Assembly: GCA_034111085.1 (NCBI GenBank)
Contig: JAWUXZ010000015.1
Coordinates: 1 to 64,000 of the forward strand
Direction: 5' to 3'
Length of the DNA: 64,000 nt
Source of the DNA: Dinoroseobacter sp034111085
GTDB lineage: Bacteria > Pseudomonadota > Alphaproteobacteria > Rhodobacterales > Rhodobacteraceae
Made by a program: the position numbers and the translations under genes. Positions 16,921 to 24,742 of the stretch are shown here, piece by piece. How positions within the stretch are numbered: position 1 is the first letter of the stretch; the number at the start of each line of letters is the position of its first letter. Under the pieces are notes generated by a model that ran no database searches, was not told the DNA's origin, and saw only the letters and a program-made list of their open reading frames with translations.

Positions 16921-18446
16921 GGGCCGGAGGGCGGCGCGGTCGCAAAGCCGCCGATGCCGCAGGTCCGGTCCGCAAAGTCGATTACCGCAACCTGAAAAAC
17001 CCGTTTCCGCCGATGCGCGCCTTTTCAGATGACCACATCGCGGCGATGCACGAAGGGGCGCTAAGCCTGCTCGAGACCAAAGGCATCAAGGTGCTGCTGC
17101 CCGAGGCGCGCAAAGCGTTCCGGGCGGCGGGGGCCTCGATCGATGACAGCACGGAAATGGTCCTTATTGGACGCGAGATCGTGGCAGAAGCGCTCAGCAA
17201 TGCGCCCAAATCCATCCCCGTCTCAGGTGGTGCACGCGACCGCGATATTGTGCTCGAGCTGGGCAACCTGATCTTCCAACCCGGTGCAGGTGCGCCCCAC
17301 GCCACTGACCGCATTCGAGGCCGGCGTCCCGGTGATCGTGCGTCCTATATAGAGCTCACCAAACTGACCCATCATTTCGACGTCCTGCACATGATCCCGC
17401 CCCTAATCGAGCCGCAGGATGTGCCCACAAACCTGCGCCACTACGCGATGATGGAAGACCAACTGACCCTATCGGACAAAGTGCCATTCGTATATTCGCG
17501 CGGCACGCCGCAAGTGGAACAATCCTTCGAGATACTGTGCGATTTCAGGGGTCTATCGGCAGAAGACTTCGCGTCCCAGTCCCACTGCTACACCATCATC
17601 AACACCAACTCACCGCGTACGCTCGACATCCCCATGGCCCAAGGGTTGATGGATTTTGCCAAGGCGGGCCAAGTCTCGATCGTGACGCCGTTTACGCTAA
17701 TGGGCGCGATGGCCCCGATCACCGTTGGCGGCGCGATTACCCTCAGCCATGCCGAAGCGCTCGCCGCGATCACGCTCACCCAGCTTGCAAAACCCGGAGC
17801 GCCTGTGTGCTACGGCACCTTCACCTCGAACGTGGACATGAAATCCGGCGCGCCGGTGTTCGGCACCCCTGAGCATTTTCGCGCTTCACTTGCCGCAGGC
17901 CAACTCGCACGCCTGATCGGGTTGCCATGGCGCTCGGCCACAGGCAGCGCGTCCAACTCCTCAGATGTGCAGGCCGCAGGCGAGACGCAGTTCGGCCTCT
18001 GGGGGTGCCTGATGTCTGGTGCAACTGTGGTGATCCATGCGGCAGGCTGGTTGGAGGGCGGCTTGACCGTCGGCTATGAGAAGCTGATCAGCGATGTGGA
18101 AATCCTGAACATGGTGGCCGAGCTATGCGTGTCGGGTCAAACCGGCAGCAGCGACATGGCCCTGGACGCCCATAACGAGGTCATGCCTGGCGGGCACTTC
18201 TTCGGCGCGGCCCACACGATGGAGCGTTATCAGACCGAGTTCTACAGCCCGTTCAGCTACGACTACTCCAACTTTGGGACGTGGGAAGAGAAAGGCAGCA
18301 TCGACGCTACCACCCGTGCGACCCATATTTGGCAAGATATCCTCGCGCGCCCTGACGGCTTCACCCCGGACGGCGAGCGCACCGCCGCTCTGCGCAGCTA
18401 CATCGCCAAGGCGAGCGCTGTTGGCGGCGCGCTGCCAGTAAGCTAA
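16917..18446 (+). CDS. MttB-family (trimethylamine/betaine) methyltransferase, non-pyrrolysine type
   Basis: The 509-residue protein matches the MttB fold. It has NPFPPMRAFSDDHIAAMHEG and LLETKGIKVLLPEARKAF at the N-terminus, then VNGGARDRD-like and FQPGAGAPHATD segments. The long TIM-barrel section includes PFTLMGAMAPITVGGA near 260, and WRSATGSASNSSDVQAAGE follows near 335. The frame contains no internal TAG, so it is not a pyrrolysine enzyme. Non-Pyl members such as MtgB move methyl groups from glycine betaine or other quaternary amines to a corrinoid protein. No corrinoid protein gene is visible in the window. It is coupled to the dehydrogenase upstream and precedes a TetR regulator. Confidence 0.85.
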   Translation: MRAGGRRGRKAADAAGPVRKVDYRNLKNPFPPMRAFSDDHIAAMHEGALSLLETKGIKVLLPEARKAFRAAGASIDDSTEMVLIGREIVAEALSNAPKSIPVSGGARDRDIVLELGNLIFQPGAGAPHATDRIRGRRPGDRASYIELTKLTHHFDVLHMIPPLIEPQDVPTNLRHYAMMEDQLTLSDKVPFVYSRGTPQVEQSFEILCDFRGLSAEDFASQSHCYTIINTNSPRTLDIPMAQGLMDFAKAGQVSIVTPFTLMGAMAPITVGGAITLSHAEALAAITLTQLAKPGAPVCYGTFTSNVDMKSGAPVFGTPEHFRASLAAGQLARLIGLPWRSATGSASNSSDVQAAGETQFGLWGCLMSGATVVIHAAGWLEGGLTVGYEKLISDVEILNMVAELCVSGQTGSSDMALDAHNEVMPGGHFFGAAHTMERYQTEFYSPFSYDYSNFGTWEEKGSIDATTRATHIWQDILARPDGFTPDGERTAALRSYIAKASAVGGALPVS

Positions 18447-18455
18447 ACGCCCATC

Positions 18456-19118
18456 ATGGACACGACATTGCACCGGGACGACCCGGACAAAGAACCGCTC
18501 GCAGGCAACACCCGCGTGACCCGCGAGGATTGGGTGAACACCGCCCACCGGGTGCTAATCGCGCACGGGGTAGAGCAGGTGAAAATCCTCGGGCTGGCCG
18601 AGCGGATGTCAGTGTCGCGCTCAAGCTTCTATTGGTATTTCAAAAGCCGTCAGGACTTGCTCGACGTGCTGCTCGACGAATGGATGTCGACAAACACCGC
18701 CGTCGTGATTGAGACAGCCGAGGCCCCTGCCCCCACGATCACCGCGGCCGTGTGCAACGTGTTCGCGGGCTTTGTGGATCCGGCGCGCTTTAACACCAAA
18801 CTCGACTTCGCGATCCGCGATTGGGCGCGGCGCGATGCCAAAGTGCGCGCGGTGCTTGTGCGCTCGGATGCCCAGCGGGTTGGCGCGTTAGAGGCGATGT
18901 TTGCGCGCTTTGATTACCCGCCCGCCGAAGCCCTCGCCCGCGCGCGGATCGCCTACTACATGCAGATCGGCTACAACGACGCGGATCTAGACGAGCCGAT
19001 GTCGATCCGCCTGACCCTATTGCCGGAGTATTTGTACGCCTATACCGGCGTGCGGCCCTTGCCTGAGGAAGTAGAGCGGTTGCGCGCATGGTCCAAGACG
19101 CTTGCCGCGCCGAATTAG
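18456..19118 (+). CDS. TetR-family transcriptional regulator
   Basis: The 220-residue protein has an N-terminal DNA-binding domain. The helix-turn-helix, including LGLAERMSVSRSSFYWYFKS (about residues 45-64), is classic for TetR. A helical ligand-binding domain follows. The gene lies nine bases after the MttB gene and is probably the last gene of the same operon. It may sense the methylated amine or its product and repress the operon through the inverted repeat at 14425-14442. Its stop overlaps the convergent RidA gene by four bases. Confidence 0.9.
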   Translation: MDTTLHRDDPDKEPLAGNTRVTREDWVNTAHRVLIAHGVEQVKILGLAERMSVSRSSFYWYFKSRQDLLDVLLDEWMSTNTAVVIETAEAPAPTITAAVCNVFAGFVDPARFNTKLDFAIRDWARRDAKVRAVLVRSDAQRVGALEAMFARFDYPPAEALARARIAYYMQIGYNDADLDEPMSIRLTLLPEYLYAYTGVRPLPEEVERLRAWSKTLAAPN

Positions 19119-19459
19119 GCTTTGATTGCGGCCGTTACGATGATCTCGACCTTCAGCACTTCGCGCGCCAGTTTCGCCTCACCGCAAGCGCGTGCAGGCG
19201 CAAAGCCCTCGGGCACCCACGCATTCCAGACCAAGTTCATCTCGGCGAAATCGGCCATATCAGCCAGCCAGACCACCGCTTGCAGCATATGCTCGCGGTC
19301 AGATCCAGCCTCAATCAGCAGTGCATCGACCCGCGACAAGCATTCTTGGGTTTGCGCGGTGATATCTGCACCCTCGCCCACTTGGCCACTCAGATAGACC
19401 ACGCCGCCATGCTTGACGATCTTGCTGCTGCGCGCGCCTGTATGCATCCGCTCAATCAT
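19115..19459 (-). CDS. RidA/YjgF-family enamine/imine deaminase-like protein
   Basis: Started at ATG 19459 (MIERMHTGARSSKIVKHGG), the product is 114 residues. The segments VYLSGQVGEGADITAQTQ and HMLQAVVWLADMADFAEMN and the terminus VEIIVTAAIKA fit the RidA fold. In the last segment usual RidA proteins have a catalytic Arg (e.g. VExx-x-A). Here the Arg near the end of the strand before it is not obvious, so catalysis is less certain. RidA proteins hydrolyse reactive enamines and imines released by PLP or lyase enzymes. It is the last gene of the catabolic operon and overlaps the PfkB stop by ATGA. Confidence 0.85.
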   Translation of the reverse strand: MIERMHTGARSSKIVKHGGVVYLSGQVGEGADITAQTQECLSRVDALLIEAGSDREHMLQAVVWLADMADFAEMNLVWNAWVPEGFAPARACGEAKLAREVLKVEIIVTAAIKA

Positions 19460-20370
19460 GGTGCTGTCTCCAAACCTGCCGTCTGCGCGGCCACCAGCGG
19501 GCCAAATCCGCCGCGCATTCCTATTGCACGCGCGCCAGCATGATTGCCAGCGCTCAGGCACTCTGCCAAGGCACGCCCGTCGAGCCACGCATGCAAGAAG
19601 CCCGCATTAAACGCGTCCCCGGCCCCGGTTGTATCAACTGGGGTCACGCGCTCGGCAGCCACATGCACCTCGCGTCCCGCCTTCCAAGCTGATGCGCCAT
19701 TTGCGCCGTCCTTGATCACCGTAAGCGGCGCAAAAGGTGCGACAATACCCATCTCGGTCAACCTAGCGGCCTCTGCCGCATTGGGCAAAAATACGTCAAC
19801 CGCAGCAATCAACTGCGCCGCATCTGTCGCCACGATGCTTTCATCCCAACTACAATCGAGCGATACTGTAAGCCCTGCGCCGCGGGCGAGGTTCAACAGT
19901 TCTGGCATCTCAATCAAGGTCGCCAATTCGCCGATATGCATATGCGCAATGCCTGCCTCGCGCAGCTGTTCGGCGCGCAGGCGCGGTGCCGCAGGTCCAG
20001 CACGATTGGTCACAAACGCACGGTCCTCAGTCCCAACAAGCGCTGCGGTGACTTGCAATGGCAGGTCCGGATCAGCACCACGGCTCAGATCGAGGTGGAC
20101 ACCGGCCGCCTTGATTTCGGACTTCATCGTGGGGCCAAACGGTCCTGAAGGCAGAAACGACGACAGATGCGACTGACGCCCGTGGGCTGCCAAATGGGCC
20201 GCCGTGATACACGCGCCGCCGCCCGCATGCAGGCCAAATCCGCCTGCATAGACTTCCGTGCCCATGGTCGGCAGACGCGGCACATCCGTGAAAATCAGAT
20301 CACAATAGAGCCGCCCAACACAGACAACCCCGCTTCTGACAGCGCCGTTTTTGACAGCGTCTCCTGTCAC
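19456..20370 (-). CDS. PfkB-family carbohydrate kinase
   Basis: This 304-residue ribokinase-fold protein has GRLYCDLIF at the N-terminus, a GGGACITAAHLAAHG segment near residue 51 and the C-terminal signature VDTTGAGDAFNAGFLHAWL near 245, where Asp is the catalytic base. It would phosphorylate a sugar or sugar-derived intermediate in the cytoplasm. It is coupled by four-base overlaps to the UgpC-type ATPase upstream and RidA downstream, so it belongs to the ABC-import operon. The substrate cannot be read from sequence; fructosyl-amino-acid and deoxy-sugar kinases belong to the same family. Confidence 0.88.
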   Translation of the reverse strand: MTGDAVKNGAVRSGVVCVGRLYCDLIFTDVPRLPTMGTEVYAGGFGLHAGGGACITAAHLAAHGRQSHLSSFLPSGPFGPTMKSEIKAAGVHLDLSRGADPDLPLQVTAALVGTEDRAFVTNRAGPAAPRLRAEQLREAGIAHMHIGELATLIEMPELLNLARGAGLTVSLDCSWDESIVATDAAQLIAAVDVFLPNAAEAARLTEMGIVAPFAPLTVIKDGANGASAWKAGREVHVAAERVTPVDTTGAGDAFNAGFLHAWLDGRALAECLSAGNHAGARAIGMRGGFGPLVAAQTAGLETAP

Positions 20371-21422
20371 GCGATCGCCTCGCCTGTCGCCTCATCGAAC
20401 ACATGCAAATTCTCGGTCTTAGACGACAGCTTTACCGTCTCGCCAACCTTAGGCGGGGAGCGCCCGTCGCCCTTGGCAATGATCTCACCAGAGGCGGTTT
20501 GCACATATAAAAGCGTCTCGTGACCAAGCGGCTCGCTCAGAACAACCTTGCCCTCAATCAGCACATCCTCGCCACCGGGTTGCAAATCCTCGGGGCGCAC
20601 GCCAATCAAAACCTTGCGGCCATCCTCCAGCTTGCGTCCGGGATCAACGATCGGACCTGCTGCGAGCATGACCTTGCCGCCCTCAGCCGTACCCGGCAGC
20701 ATATTCATCGACGGAGCACCAATAAAGCCCGCAACAAACGTATTTGCAGGCTTGTGATACACCTCGGCAGGGGTGCCAACCTGTTGGATATAGCCGTCTT
20801 TCATAATCACGATGCGGTCAGCCATGGTCATGGCCTCGACCTGATCATGGGTCACAAATACGATTGTGCTGCCAACGCGCTGGTGCAGTTTCTTGATCTC
20901 AAGGCGCATCTGGGTGCGCAATTGTGCATCCAAATTCGACAGCGGCTCGTCAAACAGAAACACCGCAGGATCGCGCACCATCGCGCGGCCAATGGCGACG
21001 CGCTGGCGTTGACCACCCGACAATTGGTCCGGCTTGCGGCCCAAAAGTGGCGTCATATCCAGCAGTTCGGCCACCTCGTCGATGCGCTTTTCCTTGTCAG
21101 GCTTGGACATCTTAGAGCTGCGCAGCCCAAACCCGATGTTCTTGCGTACCGTCATATGCGGGTAGATCGCGTAGTTCTGGAACACCATCGCGATGTCACG
21201 GTCCTTGGGTTCGAGGTTATTGACCACGCGCCCCGCAATCTCAATATCGCCCGAGGTTGCGTCTTCAAGCCCGGCCACAATGCGCAAGGTTGTCGACTTG
21301 CCGCAGCCCGAGGGGCCAACGAAAACGACAAACTCGCCGTCCTCCACGTCGAGGTTTATCCCATGCAACACTTCCGTCTTGTCATAGGTTTTGAAGAGGT
21401 CGCGGATTTTCAGATCAGCCAA
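20367..21422 (-). CDS. ABC importer ATP-binding protein, UgpC/MalK type
   Basis: The 351-residue ATPase has Walker A GPSGCGKST, the Q-loop MVFQNYAIYPHMTV, the signature LSGGQRQRVAIGRAMVR, Walker B VFLFDEPLSNLDA and a C-terminal TOBE/OB region (about 240-351). This is characteristic of importers for oligosaccharides and glycerol-phosphate. Such ATPases work with two MalF/MalG-type permeases and a periplasmic binding protein, which are all present here. The gene lies three bases after the lyase gene and overlaps the PfkB kinase by four. Confidence 0.93.
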   Translation of the reverse strand: MADLKIRDLFKTYDKTEVLHGINLDVEDGEFVVFVGPSGCGKSTTLRIVAGLEDATSGDIEIAGRVVNNLEPKDRDIAMVFQNYAIYPHMTVRKNIGFGLRSSKMSKPDKEKRIDEVAELLDMTPLLGRKPDQLSGGQRQRVAIGRAMVRDPAVFLFDEPLSNLDAQLRTQMRLEIKKLHQRVGSTIVFVTHDQVEAMTMADRIVIMKDGYIQQVGTPAEVYHKPANTFVAGFIGAPSMNMLPGTAEGGKVMLAAGPIVDPGRKLEDGRKVLIGVRPEDLQPGGEDVLIEGKVVLSEPLGHETLLYVQTASGEIIAKGDGRSPPKVGETVKLSSKTENLHVFDEATGEAIA

Positions 21423-21425
21423 GGG

Positions 21426-22910
21426 TCAGGTCTCCGATAGGGCCGCGAAGGCCTTGTTAAGGGTGGTCTCAGCGGCTTGGTGGCGCGCATTGCGGGCCAG
21501 CTCAGTCGCGCGCAAAGACGCAAGTGTTTCAGTGTATGTGTCGAGGGCCGCATCAAGGGCGCTAGGTGCTGGCCCGCCCGGACGATCCCGGCGCGCAATA
21601 AAGGTCTGCGCCGACACGGCCTGCACGAACGCCGCCTCCTGCATCCGGGCTGCACGCTTTGCAACCTTGGTGAACGCGCCGCGAAAGGCGTGGAAGCCTT
21701 CGCCGAGCGGCTCACCATCAGCAATAACGGTCTTGGCGGTGGCAGCGGCGATCTCGTGGGCTTGGCGAAAGCTAAGCCCCTCGTCGCGCACCAACGTATC
21801 AGCCAACTCGGTGATCGTAATGCAGGCCGCGTCAGTGGTCTTGGCAACGCGTTCTTCGTTAATCTCGCAGGCCGGCAACATCGCGGCCAGAAGGCGCAAA
21901 ACCCTACCGCCGCTGTCAAACGCTGCATAGCCCGCTTGCTGCACTTCGCCCTCGCTGTCGTTCATGTCGGTAAACGGGGTGTTGTGCATGGTGTTCACAA
22001 TGGTGTCGCAATGCCCGGCGGTTACACTCGACAAATGGCGCATATGCTCAATCGGCACCGGATTACGCTTTTGCGGCATGATAGAGCTGATCTGCACAAG
22101 GGCGTTGGGCACGTAAAGCTGCCCCACCTCAAACGCCGACCAGAACTGCATGTCTTGGATGACGCGGCCCAGATGAACGAAGATCAACTTCATCGCCGAA
22201 TAAAGCCCGGTGACATAATCAACACTGGCAATACAGCCGTAGGAGTTCAGCAGCGGCTCTTCAAACCCCAGCAAATCCGACACGCGCCCGCGATCAATCG
22301 CAAAGCCCGAGGTCGTGATCGCAGCAGCGCCCATCGGGCAATGCTCTAGTCCGTTCATGGCCGCTTGTAGGCGGGTGGCATCGCGTTCCAGCACCTCAAT
22401 CATCGCCGCCAGATAATGTCCAAAGGTCGTTGGCTGCGCCGGTTGGCCGTGGGTATAGGCCACAATCAGGGTGTCGCGCTCGGCCCGCGCCTTAACGATC
22501 AGCGCATCGGTCAGCCCCAGAAGCTGATCCATCAGCACCCGCGCCCGGTTGCGCAAAGCCAGCTTGAATAGTGTGTGGTCCATATCATTGCGCGAGCGCG
22601 CGGTGTGCAATGCGCCGCCCAAATCACCCAGCCGAGCGCGCAATTCCGCTTCCACCAGGAAAAAGTAATCCTCATGCTCGCCCGTATAGCGCAGCGCCGA
22701 AATATCCGTATCAGCCTCAATCGCGCGCAAGGCACCGGCGAGTGCGACGGCATCCTCGCGCTCGAGTATCCCTGTCTCGGCAAGCATCACCAGATGCGCG
22801 CGGTTCAACGCCCCCATATGGCCCGCATAATGGGTCTTCACCCCCTCAAACAGCGGGGCGAGCACCGTCTCGCGGTAGGTCGGGTCCGGAAAAACGCTCT
22901 CGTCGGTCAT
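21426..22910 (-). CDS. Argininosuccinate-lyase-like C-N lyase (aspartase/fumarase superfamily)
   Basis: The 494-residue protein, from ATG 22910 (overlapping the permease stop by ATGA), carries the superfamily signature SSIMPQKRNPVPIEHMR near residue 280. In this loop a Ser is the catalytic acid/base. Other conserved stretches are HTARSRNDMDHTLFK near 105 and AYTHGQPAQPTTFGHYLAAM near 155. It diverges from genuine ArgH around ITTSGFAIDRGRVSDLLGFE and NSYGCIASVDY. Its place inside a sugar-type import operon also argues against arginine biosynthesis. Related enzymes split fumarate from N-substituted aspartates (for example EDDS lyase). It may cleave an imported N-succinyl compound. Confidence 0.8.
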   Translation of the reverse strand: MTDESVFPDPTYRETVLAPLFEGVKTHYAGHMGALNRAHLVMLAETGILEREDAVALAGALRAIEADTDISALRYTGEHEDYFFLVEAELRARLGDLGGALHTARSRNDMDHTLFKLALRNRARVLMDQLLGLTDALIVKARAERDTLIVAYTHGQPAQPTTFGHYLAAMIEVLERDATRLQAAMNGLEHCPMGAAAITTSGFAIDRGRVSDLLGFEEPLLNSYGCIASVDYVTGLYSAMKLIFVHLGRVIQDMQFWSAFEVGQLYVPNALVQISSIMPQKRNPVPIEHMRHLSSVTAGHCDTIVNTMHNTPFTDMNDSEGEVQQAGYAAFDSGGRVLRLLAAMLPACEINEERVAKTTDAACITITELADTLVRDEGLSFRQAHEIAAATAKTVIADGEPLGEGFHAFRGAFTKVAKRAARMQEAAFVQAVSAQTFIARRDRPGGPAPSALDAALDTYTETLASLRATELARNARHQAAETTLNKAFAALSET

Positions 22911-23785
22911 CCTTTTAGGCCCGCCATAACGACACCGCGAATGATGAAGCGTTGGAAGATCAAGAACACAATCAGCGTTGGGATCGTCGAGATCGCAGCG
23001 CCGGTCATAATCAGCTCCCACTGCACATCGGCCTCATCTCCGAAGGATGATAGGCCCACAGGCAAGGTATACATCTCAACTGAGTTGGTGACGATCAGCG
23101 GCCAGATAAACGCGGTCCAGTTGCCCAAGAAAACGAAGATCGCAAGCGCCGCCAAAGCAGGCTTAACGAGCGGCATCGCCACGGTCCACCAAATCTGCAA
23201 CTCGTTCAGCCCGTCGATGCGCGCGGCTTCAATGAAGTCATCGGGCACGGTCTCAAAGAACTGCTTCATCAAAAACGTGCCGAATGCCGTCATCAGGCCC
23301 GGAAACATAATGCCCCAGTAGGTGTCTAGCCAGCCGAACTGTTGGCTCATCAAATACCACGGGATCACCAGCATTTCGGTGGGGATCATCAGGGTCGACA
23401 GGATCGCGATAAAGATGATGTAGCGCCCCGGAAACTTGAATTTGCACAGGGTGTAGCCGACGAGGCTGTCGAAGATCACGTTACAGATCGTGGTGATCGT
23501 GGCGATGATGATCGAGTTAATGAACCATAAGTAAAACCGTCCGTCTTCCAGCACGAAAGTATAGTTCTCAATCGTTGGCTCGTTCGGGATCAGCTGAAGA
23601 TTATAGACCTCATGGGGCCATTTCAGCGAGGTCGAGATCATATAGGCCAGCGGCATGACCATGGCGATGCCACCCAAAAACAGCAGCGCCCAGCGGATAT
23701 AATTGCCCATATTCGCGGGCCGCTTTTGCTTGGGTGCCTTCAAAAGCGTGTCCGAGCTCGGGCGGATTTCGTCTATAACGGCCAT
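22907..23785 (-). CDS. ABC sugar-type importer permease (MalG/UgpE type)
   Basis: The 292-residue inner-membrane permease has six predicted helices, starting with YIRWALLFLGGIAMVMPLAYM near residue 28. The EAA motif IEAARIDGLNELQIWWTVAMP lies near residue 190, where the ATPase contacts the permease. It pairs with the permease encoded just upstream (three-base gap at 23786-23787). The lyase gene start overlaps its stop, so transporter and enzyme are translationally coupled. Confidence 0.92.
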   Translation of the reverse strand: MAVIDEIRPSSDTLLKAPKQKRPANMGNYIRWALLFLGGIAMVMPLAYMISTSLKWPHEVYNLQLIPNEPTIENYTFVLEDGRFYLWFINSIIIATITTICNVIFDSLVGYTLCKFKFPGRYIIFIAILSTLMIPTEMLVIPWYLMSQQFGWLDTYWGIMFPGLMTAFGTFLMKQFFETVPDDFIEAARIDGLNELQIWWTVAMPLVKPALAALAIFVFLGNWTAFIWPLIVTNSVEMYTLPVGLSSFGDEADVQWELIMTGAAISTIPTLIVFLIFQRFIIRGVVMAGLKG

Positions 23786-23787
23786 CT

Positions 23788-24681
23788 CTAACGGTCCCTC
23801 ATAATGCGAAGCTGGACCAGACTAACGATCAGCAGGACGGTGAAGAGCACGACGGTTTGTGCCGCCGCATAGCCCATATCGAAAGAGTTAAAGGCGCTCT
23901 CATAGATCATCAAAACCAGCGGCTTGGTAGAGTTCAGCGGCCCGCCGGGATTGTTCGTCGTCATGTTGAAGACGTGATCAAAGATGCGCAGGAAGCCGAT
24001 GGACGAGAACACAACGATAAACACAATGGTCGGTTTTAGCAGCGGCAGTGTGATCTCCCACAATACCGTGCCCCAGCCAACGCCATCAATCTTAGCGGCC
24101 TCGTAATAGCTTTTCGGGATAGAGCGCAAACCCGCCATAAAGATGATGATCTGAAAGCCAAGCCCCGCCCAAACGGCTGGGGCCAGAACTGAGGGCAGCG
24201 CGTTGGTGGTCGAATTCAAGAAGTTAATCTGCGGGATGCCGAAGCCTGCAAGGAAGTTGTTGAACAGACCGATCGGGACCGGCTGGTAAAACCAGCGCCA
24301 CACCCACGCCATTGCCACTGCACTGGTCATAAACGGAAGGAAATACAGCATCCGCAAGAAGCCGTGCATGAAGCGTACTTGGTCGAGATGGTAGGCGATT
24401 ACGAAAGAGATCACGAGGCTGACAGGCGTGCCGATCAACAGATAGACGAACGTGTTGCGGAAGACCTGCCAGAACACCGGATCTGAGAACAGTTTGACGT
24501 AGTTATCAAGCCCGGTCCAAGTCCGGTCGCCCAGAAGGTTCCAGTCCTGAAAGCTAATCAGGATCGCGTTGCCGGTCGGGTAGAAGCGGATAACCGAGTA
24601 GAACAAGATGGGCAGCGCCAAAAACGCGTAAGCCCATACGATCTGCTTCTGCCGGATCGTCAAATTGCGGTAAAATTTCAT
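23788..24681 (-). CDS. ABC sugar-type importer permease (MalF/UgpA type)
   Basis: I start this at ATG 24681 (MKFYRNLTIRQKQ) because GGGGGA lies about five bases upstream; a GTG at 24693 is the alternative. The 297-residue protein has six helices. Its EAA loop, YYEAAKIDGVGWGTVLWEITL, lies near residue 200. It is typical of the first permease of carbohydrate importers. A strong hairpin at 24701-24724 separates it from the binding-protein gene upstream. Confidence 0.92.
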   Translation of the reverse strand: MKFYRNLTIRQKQIVWAYAFLALPILFYSVIRFYPTGNAILISFQDWNLLGDRTWTGLDNYVKLFSDPVFWQVFRNTFVYLLIGTPVSLVISFVIAYHLDQVRFMHGFLRMLYFLPFMTSAVAMAWVWRWFYQPVPIGLFNNFLAGFGIPQINFLNSTTNALPSVLAPAVWAGLGFQIIIFMAGLRSIPKSYYEAAKIDGVGWGTVLWEITLPLLKPTIVFIVVFSSIGFLRIFDHVFNMTTNNPGGPLNSTKPLVLMIYESAFNSFDMGYAAAQTVVLFTVLLIVSLVQLRIMRDR

Positions 24682-24700
24682 GAAGTCCCCCACCGAAATA

Positions 24701-24724
24701 CCCCCGGCCCATCTAGGCCGGGGG
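24701..24724 (-). promoter_or_regulatory. Strong intercistronic hairpin between binding-protein and permease genes
   Basis: A perfect 9-bp GC stem (CCCCCGGCC / GGCCGGGGG) with a 6-base loop sits between the binding-protein stop (24743) and the permease start (24681). It has no proper T-run after it, so it probably works as an mRNA stabiliser or partial attenuator. Either would raise the level of binding protein over permease, a common arrangement in ABC importer operons. Confidence 0.7.
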
Positions 24725-24742
24725 TGTGCACCAAAGCGGTGA

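Noticed and set aside
16917..18446. Pyrrolysine-type MttB
   Set aside because: The frame has no internal TAG codon; it is a non-Pyl homologue.
21426..22910. Genuine argininosuccinate lyase for arginine biosynthesis
   Set aside because: The operon is an import-catabolic one and key stretches differ from ArgH, so only the superfamily is asserted.
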